Assembly (NCBI GenBank): GCA_026396375.1
Contig: JAPLWW010000035.1
Location: 1,409 to 28,598 of the forward strand
Direction: 5' to 3'
DNA length: 27,190 nt
DNA from: Microcaldota archaeon
Lineage (GTDB): Archaea; Micrarchaeota; Micrarchaeia; Anstonellales; J096
Made by a program: the position numbers and the translations under genes. Below the pieces are notes generated by a model. It did not search any database and had not been told where the DNA came from. It worked only from the letters and a program-made list of their open reading frames with translations. This document shows, piece by piece, positions 1 through 7,677 of the stretch (within the stretch, counting starts at the first letter, position 1; every line of letters starts with the position of its first letter).

Positions 1-3000
1 TACGGGTTCCTGCCGAACGACAAGAATAAGATAAGGGCAATTTTGAAAGGGGCCGATGACATTGCGATAAGATACCTGCCTCCGAAGTCCCAGGTAAAGG
101 ACCTTGCCAAGCTCAGCGACGCGACATTGGACAAGATGGCAAGCAACCTCTCAAAGGCAATGGGCCTTGCCAATGAGATTGCAGAGAGGATGATCAACAA
201 GAAAGAATTCAGCAAGCTTAATCCGGAGCTCAGGAAGCTTGCGGAAAAGGATGGAAACTACCTGATCTTCTTCAACGGAAGGGCGCTTAAGCAGGAGATA
301 GAGAAGAATGACGCGATAGGCGCGGAAGACAAGAAAAAGCTCCTTAACAGCCTGATTTTCGGGGAAGAATTCAAGAATCTCTTTTCAGATGACGTGAAAA
401 CTTACCTTTTCGGCCAGCAGCAGAGGCAGAACCCCAGCACCTATCTTGAGGGGAAGCACTGGGCATATGTCTCCGAAAGGGACAAGGATCCGTATGCCAT
501 CGTAACCCACTACGTGCCAGGCTCAAAGGAATTTGAGGACAAGGGAGAGGCCGAGCAGGTAGGCAAGATGGTGAGCTTCTGGAACGTGATGTTCAGGAGG
601 CAGAAAGGTGTCTTCAAGAAAGGGGGGGAGTCAAAGGCCTCGATGGAAAAGGATTTCTTCTCAACGCTTGTTGCGGAAGGGGCCGGAAACGACGACAGGA
701 ACTTCATAAAGTTCTCGAACAGGACGACAACGATACAGGGGATCAACATCCTTGAATTCGCCAAAAGGCAGATCCACACCGTTGATTTCGTCATTGACAG
801 GCTGAAGGATAAGGGAGGCTTTGAAGGCGTGATAAAGGAGATGAGGGATGCAAAGAACAATGAAAAATTCGCTTCAGGCTTTGAGAGCATAGGGGCAGAC
901 CCGAAGGATGTCAAAAAGCTTCTTGACAAGAAGAGCCTCAATGGCAGCGAGAAGGACAGGCTCAAGTCCTATGCATTGAACTACTATCTTTTCGTGTCTG
1001 AAAACAGCGACGACAACAGGCTTGTGAAATTCGGGGAAGTCAAGAAGGACAAGGACTTCATATACATGACAGGGGAACAGGGCGACTACAACCCCCTTAG
1101 AACCCATCTTGACAGGATGAACTCCTATGTCAGGGACATAGTGACAAATAAGGGAAGCGATAGGAATCTTGAAACGCAGATTGTGAAAAACAGCGTGCAG
1201 AGCGATCTCCATTTCGTCAAGACCGCGGTTCCAAAGGCTGCAACGGAAAAGGCAGTCAACATGAAGATAAGCTACATCGGGGAGCACGGCCACATCTACA
1301 GGTCGATAACAGACCTTGCGGAATCATACAAGAACATAAAGGACCGCGAAATCAGGCTTGCATTGAACAATATAGAAACATCCTCGAATCCCAAATATGC
1401 GCTGGCCGAACTCAACAAGATAAAGGCTTCTGGAAACGCGTCAAAGGAGGAAATCGCAATCGCGGCCTTCAGGTACGGGCAGAAGACAGGGAATTACGAG
1501 GAGCTGTTCAATGCTGACAACGTAAGGTTCGGGTCGTTTGCGGAGGTTGAGGCCCAGAGGAAGGAAAGGCTCAGGAGCACTGAAGGCCTGGCTGCGTGGG
1601 AAATCCCGTTCGCGAAGCTGATGCATGCAAAGGAGAGGACCATAGATTCCTTCGTAAACATGCACGAGAATGTGGTGTACAGGAATGCCCTGAGGATCGG
1701 AAACCAGGATCTATTCGGGATGGAGAACCAGGAAAACAGGATCATGAAGGAATCATTTGCAGTGTTGGACGAATACAAGGCGCTTAACTCGATGAAGGCG
1801 AGGATGGAGCATGGAGATTACAATTTCGACCTTGTGAAAAGGTTCAGCAACACAAAGGAAGCCGAGGCCTATGTCGCCGGAAGGATGACTGAGCTGAGGA
1901 ACAGCTATGACGCATTCGAGTGGTTCATGACCAGGGATGTCCATCCCATATACGGAGGATCATATCCCCACCTGAGGGAGGGGCTTGTCTCGGCTTCATT
2001 CAACGCAGGGCTTTCAACGTTGAAGCCAGCGTGGGTGGACCAGATGCTTGAGTCCTACGGGGCCCAAAACTATGACAATTACCCCATACTCGGCCATTTC
2101 ATGAAGAAATCGGCAAGGTATTTGATAAACTTCAACCTAAAACTGCAGGAGCCGTTTGTGCTCATGATGAGGGCGGAGGACAAGATGTCAAGGGGAATAC
2201 CCAACCCATACGAGCTGAAGTATGAGTACAACAACGACATAGAGAGGAACATGGAGGAGCTTGGGGCCGACAGGTCATTCTACGGCAGGAGATTTGTCGA
2301 GCAGGGCTCAATAAAGGGCCCCGGAGACCAGCTAATGACCTCGGAAAGCATGGGCGTCCCGTACACAGTGAGCAGCTTTGTGAGCAACCTCAGGAGATTT
2401 GTCGAGCAGGGCTCAATAAAGGGCCCCGGAGACCAGCTAATGACCTCGGAAAGCATGGGCGTCCCGTACACAGTGAGCAGCTTTGTGAGCAACCTTGCCA
2501 AAGTGCCATTGCTTCCTATCTCCACATTAGTTTCGCTTGCTGAAACAAGGAAGTCTTACAAAAGCTATAGCGGAGCGGGCCAGGGCATCGTCGAGCCGGT
2601 TATAGGCTTTGCCGACAAGCTAAGGAGTTACATAAACTCAGTGGCCCCGATGGAGGGAAGCGCAGTAGCCGACAGCGAGGAGAAATGGATCGCAAAAAGG
2701 CCGCCTTCGCACTTTAGCTGGCACTCAGGGGAATTCGGAACCCCAGGTGACCTTCCCGGAAGGGAGCATTTTTTCTGGGGCTCCGGCAAAAGGCAGATAG
2801 AGCCTGGGCAGATGTGGAAGCTATACAGCCTGCATGGCCTTGACACGGAAGAGAACACAAGAAGCCTCCAGGACCTTGAGGGCCTTGACTACGCGTCCCT
2901 CAGCATAAGGAAAAGGGCAAGCAACATTGTGGATGACTATTTCAAGAGGGAGCAGGAGGCAACATGGTTCGCCCCTTCAAGGCATCCGATAGGCATAATG

Positions 3001-3312
3001 TCAAACCCCCTGTTCCTCTATAACTGGGTTTCAAGCACGACAGGCAAGTGGCTTGGCGATAAGGTTGTGGAGCCGATACAGGAAAAGGGATGGAAGGAGG
3101 GAAGCAAGAAGATAGGGATCGATGCTGCAAAGTTTGTTGCCGGAGCGCCGTTTGTGGCCACTACCTCATTGGTTTCAAACTCCCTGAACCTTGTCGCTGT
3201 TGGGGCAGGGGGAACCAATTACTTGGTACAATGCCCGGCATGCGGAGCGATTGTGAAGAGGGATGCCCCGAACTGCCCGATGTGCCACCGCAAATATGAG
3301 ATAAAGCCCTAG
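1..3312 (+). CDS. Very large unknown protein with C-terminal zinc ribbon (5' end outside window)
   Basis: The frame is open from the first base, and the first candidate start (TTG at 43) has no convincing ribosome binding site, so I read this as the 3' part of a longer gene; about 1103 codons are visible. I do not recognise the family. Most of the chain is charged and helical. The last 150 residues contain moderately hydrophobic stretches, then a CPACG...CPMC zinc ribbon (CxxC-x10-CxxC, codons 3232-3285) only a few residues from the end. A perfect in-frame tandem duplication of 35 residues lies at 2286-2495. The gene ends 11 bases before a lipoprotein with a lysozyme-like domain on the same strand, so the two probably share a transcript. 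A role in a cell-surface or secretion complex is conceivable from that neighbour, but this is inference only. Confidence 0.8.
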   Translation, partial: YGFLPNDKNKIRAILKGADDIAIRYLPPKSQVKDLAKLSDATLDKMASNLSKAMGLANEIAERMINKKEFSKLNPELRKLAEKDGNYLIFFNGRALKQEIEKNDAIGAEDKKKLLNSLIFGEEFKNLFSDDVKTYLFGQQQRQNPSTYLEGKHWAYVSERDKDPYAIVTHYVPGSKEFEDKGEAEQVGKMVSFWNVMFRRQKGVFKKGGESKASMEKDFFSTLVAEGAGNDDRNFIKFSNRTTTIQGINILEFAKRQIHTVDFVIDRLKDKGGFEGVIKEMRDAKNNEKFASGFESIGADPKDVKKLLDKKSLNGSEKDRLKSYALNYYLFVSENSDDNRLVKFGEVKKDKDFIYMTGEQGDYNPLRTHLDRMNSYVRDIVTNKGSDRNLETQIVKNSVQSDLHFVKTAVPKAATEKAVNMKISYIGEHGHIYRSITDLAESYKNIKDREIRLALNNIETSSNPKYALAELNKIKASGNASKEEIAIAAFRYGQKTGNYEELFNADNVRFGSFAEVEAQRKERLRSTEGLAAWEIPFAKLMHAKERTIDSFVNMHENVVYRNALRIGNQDLFGMENQENRIMKESFAVLDEYKALNSMKARMEHGDYNFDLVKRFSNTKEAEAYVAGRMTELRNSYDAFEWFMTRDVHPIYGGSYPHLREGLVSASFNAGLSTLKPAWVDQMLESYGAQNYDNYPILGHFMKKSARYLINFNLKLQEPFVLMMRAEDKMSRGIPNPYELKYEYNNDIERNMEELGADRSFYGRRFVEQGSIKGPGDQLMTSESMGVPYTVSSFVSNLRRFVEQGSIKGPGDQLMTSESMGVPYTVSSFVSNLAKVPLLPISTLVSLAETRKSYKSYSGAGQGIVEPVIGFADKLRSYINSVAPMEGSAVADSEEKWIAKRPPSHFSWHSGEFGTPGDLPGREHFFWGSGKRQIEPGQMWKLYSLHGLDTEENTRSLQDLEGLDYASLSIRKRASNIVDDYFKREQEATWFAPSRHPIGIMSNPLFLYNWVSSTTGKWLGDKVVEPIQEKGWKEGSKKIGIDAAKFVAGAPFVATTSLVSNSLNLVAVGAGGTNYLVQCPACGAIVKRDAPNCPMCHRKYEIKP
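2286..2495 (+). repeat. Exact 105-bp tandem duplication inside the large unknown gene
   Basis: Bases 2286-2390 and 2391-2495 are identical, each encoding the same 35 residues (beginning RRFVEQGSIKGPGDQL). The unit is a multiple of three, so the frame is kept. Complete identity, including third codon positions, means either a very recent duplication, active homogenisation, or an assembly error. Confidence 0.97.
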
Positions 3313-3323
3313 GTGTTTATGAA

Positions 3324-5702
3324 ATGAGAAAAACCGTTTTTTTGATTGTGCTTGCATTGGTCCTCAGCTTCGGCTGCATAGGAAACATGATAGGCCAAAG
3401 CACAGGGCAGTACCTTAACCAGAGCATGACTGTTACGGATATCCAGGACAACTCTACTGAGGTTAATGCAAACACCAAGAACGGCTCATGCTATCTATTC
3501 ATATGCCAGAACCAGACAAAGACAACGCTTGGCGGATGGCTGAAAAAGTATTTTTACTACAGCTGGAGATACTGGGAGTTCTTTGACCCTTCCCTGATAG
3601 GGGGGAGCTGCTGGCTCCAGAATGTTACCCTTGAAAACAGGGAAGAGATATTTGCAAACTGGAGCGAAGGAATCTATAATCCAAGGGAAGTCGGGATAGG
3701 CCAGGGTTTGACCTTCGCGGATTTCAACACAGCTAATCTTTACTGCAACAACTCCCTGAGATACTCATTGAAACTGGTAAGGACGATGGGAAGCCCAAGC
3801 TACCTTTTTTCCCCCAAGGCCTATGCAGGGGCTGCATGCTTCTTGGACAAGAGCGTGATCCCGATATACATCCTTTACAACAACGGAACAGTTCCAGACC
3901 TGGGCAATGACAACAGCGGATTGTTTGCAAGTAAGATGAACGGGACAGGCCCTGTCATGATCGCAAGCGAGCTTAACCCCTCTTCGGAAGATTCAAACAT
4001 CGAGAAGATAGAAAGCCAGATTGTTCTTATGAAGGCAAACTGCCCGAACTGCCTTATCGGAGCGTCAATACCTCTCAACGACACCTTGCTTCTCAACAAA
4101 TCAAAAGAGGACGGCATCCTTGACAAGATAGACTTTGTGGGGTTTGGCATCGACAGCAACTACATGGACGGGACATGCGGTGACGCCCTGAGCCTGCTTT
4201 CCCAGGCAGAGGCAACGAGCTTTTTTGTCGAGAAGCAGTTCGACAAGCCGACCTTCTGGTATTATGTCAACCTGAACAGGACGCAGTGCAGATGGACCGA
4301 CTATGAGGAAAGGAAGCTCTACTCAACGATGTTCCAGGACATCAAGCCAATGTCCCTCAGGGGTTTGATGGGCATGGCTCCAGTCTCTTTCTATGATTCG
4401 GCATTCATCTATCCCGATTCCAACAATTCTTTCCTTGTCTCAACCTCAAGCGGGGACCAGCTTAGGCAGGACTCATTCTCATCGTGGTTCTCATTCTGCA
4501 GGCAGTATTACGGGAACCAGAACTACCAGATAATGACCCTGGACTCATCTGACCTTGACACTGCATGCTCGCAAAACCTTGTAGGGGGGATTCCCTCAAA
4601 GCAGATCCAGTATTTTGGGAATGCAGGGGATTTCGTTCCTTTGGAGAGCATCAATATAGATGACAAGGAAAAACAGATGTACCAATGCAAGACATGCTTC
4701 ATTGCCCTTGACCCGAAGAAGACCCCGGATTTCATCAAGAATCTGGACAAAAACACTTTCAACGGGGACAACTGCAGTGTCAATTCCGAGGACATGGAGT
4801 TCTATGCAGACCTTTACGACATTGATTCAAATTTATTAAGGGCATTTGCCGCGAGGGAATCAGGCTTCAATCCTTGCGCGATCTCCAACATCAGCGCAGA
4901 CATCGCTGTTCATCGTTGCACAGGAATAAGGCTGACAAAGGAGCCTTTGGAGCAGGCATTGGAACAGGCAGGATGCGACTACAATTCAGTCAAGGCAGTC
5001 TCCTATGACGAGAGCTTCTGCGCATTGGGGATGATGCAGACAACCGACCTGCCGGGATACATGTACAATGATGCGGCCTATGGCAACCTTGATATGCCTC
5101 CCGAGGTCAAGGCGTGCGGAGGCTCCAGTTTCAATCCGTTCAACTCAACGCACAGCATCTGCGCGGCGTCATATAAAATAGTTATGCCAAACTCATATCT
5201 GGCAAATGCATATTATGCGGTTTCAACCCATAAGGATATTTTTGTGGTTCCGGGAGTAGGCTCCAGTGATGAGAACAACTCAAACCTGCAGGATGCATTG
5301 GTTGTAACTTTCACTGCGGCAGGATACCATGGCGATTCCATAACCTCCTTTGTCAGCGATTATGCCGATTATGCAAAAAACTTCAACTCTAATGGAGGGG
5401 AGATATCCTGCGGAGGCATGACCCAGATAGGCAGGGAACTTTGCTGCACCACAAACAAAAAAGGAGACCTTGTATATAACAATGACCCTTACGTGGTTTG
5501 CAAGACCGAGCTTGATGCAGTGACATTCTACAACAAGGTAAAGTCAAAGTATCCTGTTGTAATGAATTATAGCCTTAATGTGCTTGGAAGCTATGTTTCC
5601 GCTGTTGATGTTTGCGGCGGATGCACAAAGGACGAGTGGTTCAAGAACACATGCGCCAAGATAAGTTTATATACAAAAAACCTGCCTGACGCATGCAAAT
5701 AA
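3324..5702 (+). CDS. Secreted lipoprotein with lysozyme/lytic transglycosylase-like domain
   Basis: The 792-residue product starts with a signal peptide ending in a lipobox-like LSFGC (Cys near residue 18), so it should be lipid-anchored outside the membrane. The start has AGGTG at 3311-3315, eight bases upstream, overlapping the previous stop. Residues about 200-360 (MIASELNP, DFVGFGID, PTFWYYVNLN) read like the alternating strands of a TIM-barrel, possibly glycosidase-like; this is tentative. Residues about 495-700 resemble the goose-lysozyme/SLT fold: ARESGFNP with candidate catalytic Glu512, then GMMQTT at 569-574, then an AAGYHGD segment where SLT enzymes have AYNxG. Many cysteines suggest extracellular disulfides. 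SLT enzymes cleave peptidoglycan, which archaea generally lack, so the substrate is unclear: pseudomurein-like polymer, surface glycan or a bacterial partner. It could also be a non-catalytic relative. Confidence 0.72.
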   Translation: MRKTVFLIVLALVLSFGCIGNMIGQSTGQYLNQSMTVTDIQDNSTEVNANTKNGSCYLFICQNQTKTTLGGWLKKYFYYSWRYWEFFDPSLIGGSCWLQNVTLENREEIFANWSEGIYNPREVGIGQGLTFADFNTANLYCNNSLRYSLKLVRTMGSPSYLFSPKAYAGAACFLDKSVIPIYILYNNGTVPDLGNDNSGLFASKMNGTGPVMIASELNPSSEDSNIEKIESQIVLMKANCPNCLIGASIPLNDTLLLNKSKEDGILDKIDFVGFGIDSNYMDGTCGDALSLLSQAEATSFFVEKQFDKPTFWYYVNLNRTQCRWTDYEERKLYSTMFQDIKPMSLRGLMGMAPVSFYDSAFIYPDSNNSFLVSTSSGDQLRQDSFSSWFSFCRQYYGNQNYQIMTLDSSDLDTACSQNLVGGIPSKQIQYFGNAGDFVPLESINIDDKEKQMYQCKTCFIALDPKKTPDFIKNLDKNTFNGDNCSVNSEDMEFYADLYDIDSNLLRAFAARESGFNPCAISNISADIAVHRCTGIRLTKEPLEQALEQAGCDYNSVKAVSYDESFCALGMMQTTDLPGYMYNDAAYGNLDMPPEVKACGGSSFNPFNSTHSICAASYKIVMPNSYLANAYYAVSTHKDIFVVPGVGSSDENNSNLQDALVVTFTAAGYHGDSITSFVSDYADYAKNFNSNGGEISCGGMTQIGRELCCTTNKKGDLVYNNDPYVVCKTELDAVTFYNKVKSKYPVVMNYSLNVLGSYVSAVDVCGGCTKDEWFKNTCAKISLYTKNLPDACK

Positions 5703-5705
5703 CGG

Positions 5706-6107
5706 TTATTGTTTTTTCATCCAATTATAGACGGTTCTTTCGGTTACCCTATATTTCGATACAGAAGACTTGTCCTTCCTGAATTCCCTTATTATCTCCT
5801 TCCTTTCCTGCCCGGTATATTTATTCTTCCTCCCTCTTCTCTTTTTTTCCATCTCAACAGCTATCCCTGTCTTTTCCAATGCCTCGATCTGCCTTTTTGA
5901 GACCTGCCTTGCCAATCCTTTTCCGACAGTTATTTTCTTGAGATTTGGAAACGCGTTGAGGATAAGGAAAAATATCTTCTTTGACGGCTTTGCAAGAAGC
6001 GAGACATTCTCTATGCTGTTTCCTTTGCTTGAGATGATGATATTGCCTATCTCACTTCTTTTCCCCTTGATCTCCAAGGTATTTGCTGAACTCATTTCCC
6101 TTACCAC
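5706..6107 (-). CDS. Small DUF1699-like protein with C-terminal helix-turn-helix
   Basis: The product has 133 residues. From memory of the archaeal family DUF1699, the segment running KRSEI ... LLAKPSKKIF ... FPNLKKITVGKGLARQVSKRQ lines up with that family's pattern, including the xVSKxxIExLE helix. The last 40 residues (YTGQERKEIIREFRKDKSSV ... VYNWMKKQ) look like a Hin/homeodomain-type helix-turn-helix, so DNA binding is likely. The longest start is GTG at 6107; ATG at 6095 is an equally good choice, and both keep the conserved first strand. The gene overlaps the 3' end of its upstream neighbour by about 50 bases and its stop lies 3 bases from the stop of the convergent lipoprotein gene. 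Its target and role are unknown. Confidence 0.65.
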   Translation of the reverse strand: MVREMSSANTLEIKGKRSEIGNIIISSKGNSIENVSLLAKPSKKIFFLILNAFPNLKKITVGKGLARQVSKRQIEALEKTGIAVEMEKKRRGRKNKYTGQERKEIIREFRKDKSSVSKYRVTERTVYNWMKKQ

Positions 6108-6459
6108 TCCCTATTGCAATTTTCACTTCAGCTTCCGCGCTCTCGACCTGCTTGGCATCCATCCCTGTCATCTTTGAGGCGATCTCCTTCTTTCCGTAGA
6201 TTGAGATAAGCCCTGCAGCCAAAGTCCTTGATTCCATGACATTCTCAAACTGGAGCTTCCTCCTTATTATGGAATAGGCATCTATCTCAGTTATGTTCCT
6301 TATGTTGGCGAAGATGGCAAGCTGCTCCTCGCTCGGGTTTGCGGCCAATGTAGGAAACATCGCCAGCTTTTCCCTTTCCGACTTGCTGTTCAATAAATAG
6401 TATTTGATTATAGGGGTAAACAGCATCGCAACCGCATTTTTCATTATCCATTTGTTCAT
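6052..6459 (-). CDS. Unknown protein, probably the 3' part of a frameshifted gene
   Basis: Translation from ATG 6459 gives 135 residues (MNKWIMKNAVAMLFTPIIKY...). It is rich in helix-forming residues and uses the ATA/AGG codons typical of this genome, so this frame looks genuinely coding. I do not recognise it. No good ribosome binding site precedes the ATG, and the frame continues in a protein-like way upstream (EEIFRTKDI) until a double stop TAATAA at 6490-6495. The frame of the upstream gene meets it exactly here (KKRFPIIKR|EIFRTKDIMNKW), which suggests that both are one gene broken by one extra base within about 6460-6489. If a separate gene, it overlaps its upstream neighbour by 173 bases, which would be unusual. 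Confidence 0.6.
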   Translation of the reverse strand: MNKWIMKNAVAMLFTPIIKYYLLNSKSEREKLAMFPTLAANPSEEQLAIFANIRNITEIDAYSIIRRKLQFENVMESRTLAAGLISIYGKKEIASKMTGMDAKQVESAEAEVKIAIGSGKGNEFSKYLGDQGEKK

Positions 6460-7072
6460 GATATCCTTTGTCCTGAATATCTCCTCGCTTTATTATCGGA
6501 AACCTCTTTTTGTAGGTTCCTGTCTTCCTTATCTTCGCGTTCTCGGAAATATCCAATCTTTCGGCCGCCTTTCCCCTTAACCTATAGACAATCCCAAGCT
6601 CCTCGATTTCCGCAAAATGCCTTTTCTCCCAATGGCCCGTATTTGAAAATAAGGAGTCAAGCTCGCGGTATGCCCTGACTGCCCCGCTTCCATTCTCTAT
6701 AAGCATTCCAATATAGTCCCCGTTGGTTGGAAGGTACTGCTTGAGGTCGGAATATCCTGTCCTGTCCAATGATTTCCTTATTGCCTCGGAAGCTATCATG
6801 GCCTGCGCCCTCACAAGGCTGTATTTCTTGGATATGGCCATTTTCATGAAGTACTCGATGTGCTTCTTGACATCCTCGGCCTCCTTCTTGTCTATCTCCC
6901 CCGGCATCCTGCCAAGGTGCGCAAAGGGATTCACAAAGCCCCTTTTGATCATCTCATCCTTCATTTCCTTTAGCTCCTCAACAGTGGGGCTTTCGTCCAT
7001 CCTGTGGGTTACATGCTCGATCAGGGCATATGACGGCATCTGCGATAAATCTGGCTTTTCGTTATTCTCCAT
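6287..7072 (-). CDS. Unknown protein, probably the 5' part of a frameshifted gene
   Basis: I chose ATG 7072 (MENNEKPDLS) over ATG 7093 because a TATA-like GTTAAAAGG lies about 7099-7107, placing transcription start near 7076; AGGGG also lies five bases before this ATG. The first about 200 residues look like a real, mostly helical, soluble protein (MPSYALIEHVTHRMDESPTV...) of no family I know. The last about 60 residues, after 6490 (KCGCDAVYPY...), are compositionally odd, with Cys/His/Gln clusters and out-of-frame codon use. They cover the same bases that encode the plausible downstream frame. The most economical reading is a frameshift near 6460-6489 joining this N-terminal part to the product ending at 6052, for a full-length protein of about 340 residues. 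Confidence 0.6.
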   Translation of the reverse strand: MENNEKPDLSQMPSYALIEHVTHRMDESPTVEELKEMKDEMIKRGFVNPFAHLGRMPGEIDKKEAEDVKKHIEYFMKMAISKKYSLVRAQAMIASEAIRKSLDRTGYSDLKQYLPTNGDYIGMLIENGSGAVRAYRELDSLFSNTGHWEKRHFAEIEELGIVYRLRGKAAERLDISENAKIRKTGTYKKRFPIIKRGDIQDKGYHEQMDNEKCGCDAVYPYNQILFIEQQVGKGKAGDVSYIGRKPERGAACHLRQHKEHN

Positions 7073-7143
7073 GTCATCCCCTATATGAATCAAAAGCCTT
7101 TTAACCCGCTTGGGAGGTGCTTGCCAAGTGCGTATGCGGACAG

Positions 7144-7152
7144 ATTTTTATT
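7144..7152 (+). promoter_or_regulatory. TATA-like box of the ankyrin gene
   Basis: The A/T run ATTTTTATT sits about 28 bases before ATG 7177, the distance expected for an archaeal TATA box of a transcript with little or no leader. Confidence 0.45.
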
Positions 7153-7176
7153 CCCTTTGCCGCATAATAGGAAGTC

Positions 7177-7677
7177 ATGGCAGAGCGAAGGACTTTCAGG
7201 GAAAAGGCAAGGGACGCTGCAAGGAAATCCTCCATATTGCTGGAAAAACTTAATCCAGAGCGCGCCGTTTCCCGCATCAGGCTTAACTTGAAGCTTGCCA
7301 GACTGATAAATTCAAAGTACGACAACGATCCGCAACCTCTGGATTGGGAACGCCTGAAAGAGTTGATTGTCTCAGGAGCCGATGTCAATACAAGGGCGGG
7401 ATTCGGCAAGACCCCGCTGATGTTTGCCGCATATTCCGGGCGCACTGACATATGCGTATTTCTGCTTGCGAATGGTGCAGATATTGATATAAAAGATGGC
7501 ACAGGCAGGACAGCGCAACAGCAACTCTTCGGGCTGGTCCCGCTTAGCAAGCATGAACAGGAATGGAAAGAAATCACGGAACTCTTCAATTGCTCAAAGC
7601 CCCTATCAAACCTTTTGGGCAAAGAGGAGTTCAAGGCATTCCTTCCCAATTTCGCTGAATGCGCGGGCCTAAACTAA
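7177..7677 (+). CDS. Small ankyrin-repeat protein
   Basis: The 166-residue product has a basic helical N-terminus (MAERRTFREKARDAARKS), then about two ankyrin repeats at residues 58-115, with the hallmarks LIVSGADVNTRAGFGKTPLM and LLANGADIDIKDGTGRTA. Ankyrin repeats bind other proteins; no enzymatic motif is present. There is no signal peptide, so it should act in the cytosol or as an exported effector without a classical signal. It stands alone on its strand, convergent with topoisomerase VI subunit A, whose reading frame overlaps its last 9 bases. Subunit A loses its normal C-terminus exactly at this junction, which suggests the ankyrin segment arrived by rearrangement. Partner and function are unknown. 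Confidence 0.8.
   Translation: MAERRTFREKARDAARKSSILLEKLNPERAVSRIRLNLKLARLINSKYDNDPQPLDWERLKELIVSGADVNTRAGFGKTPLMFAAYSGRTDICVFLLANGADIDIKDGTGRTAQQQLFGLVPLSKHEQEWKEITELFNCSKPLSNLLGKEEFKAFLPNFAECAGLN

Noticed and set aside
7101..7649. Minus-strand frames over the ankyrin gene, tested as a continuation of topoisomerase VI subunit A
   Set aside because: None carries the missing family tail; their composition is antisense-like.
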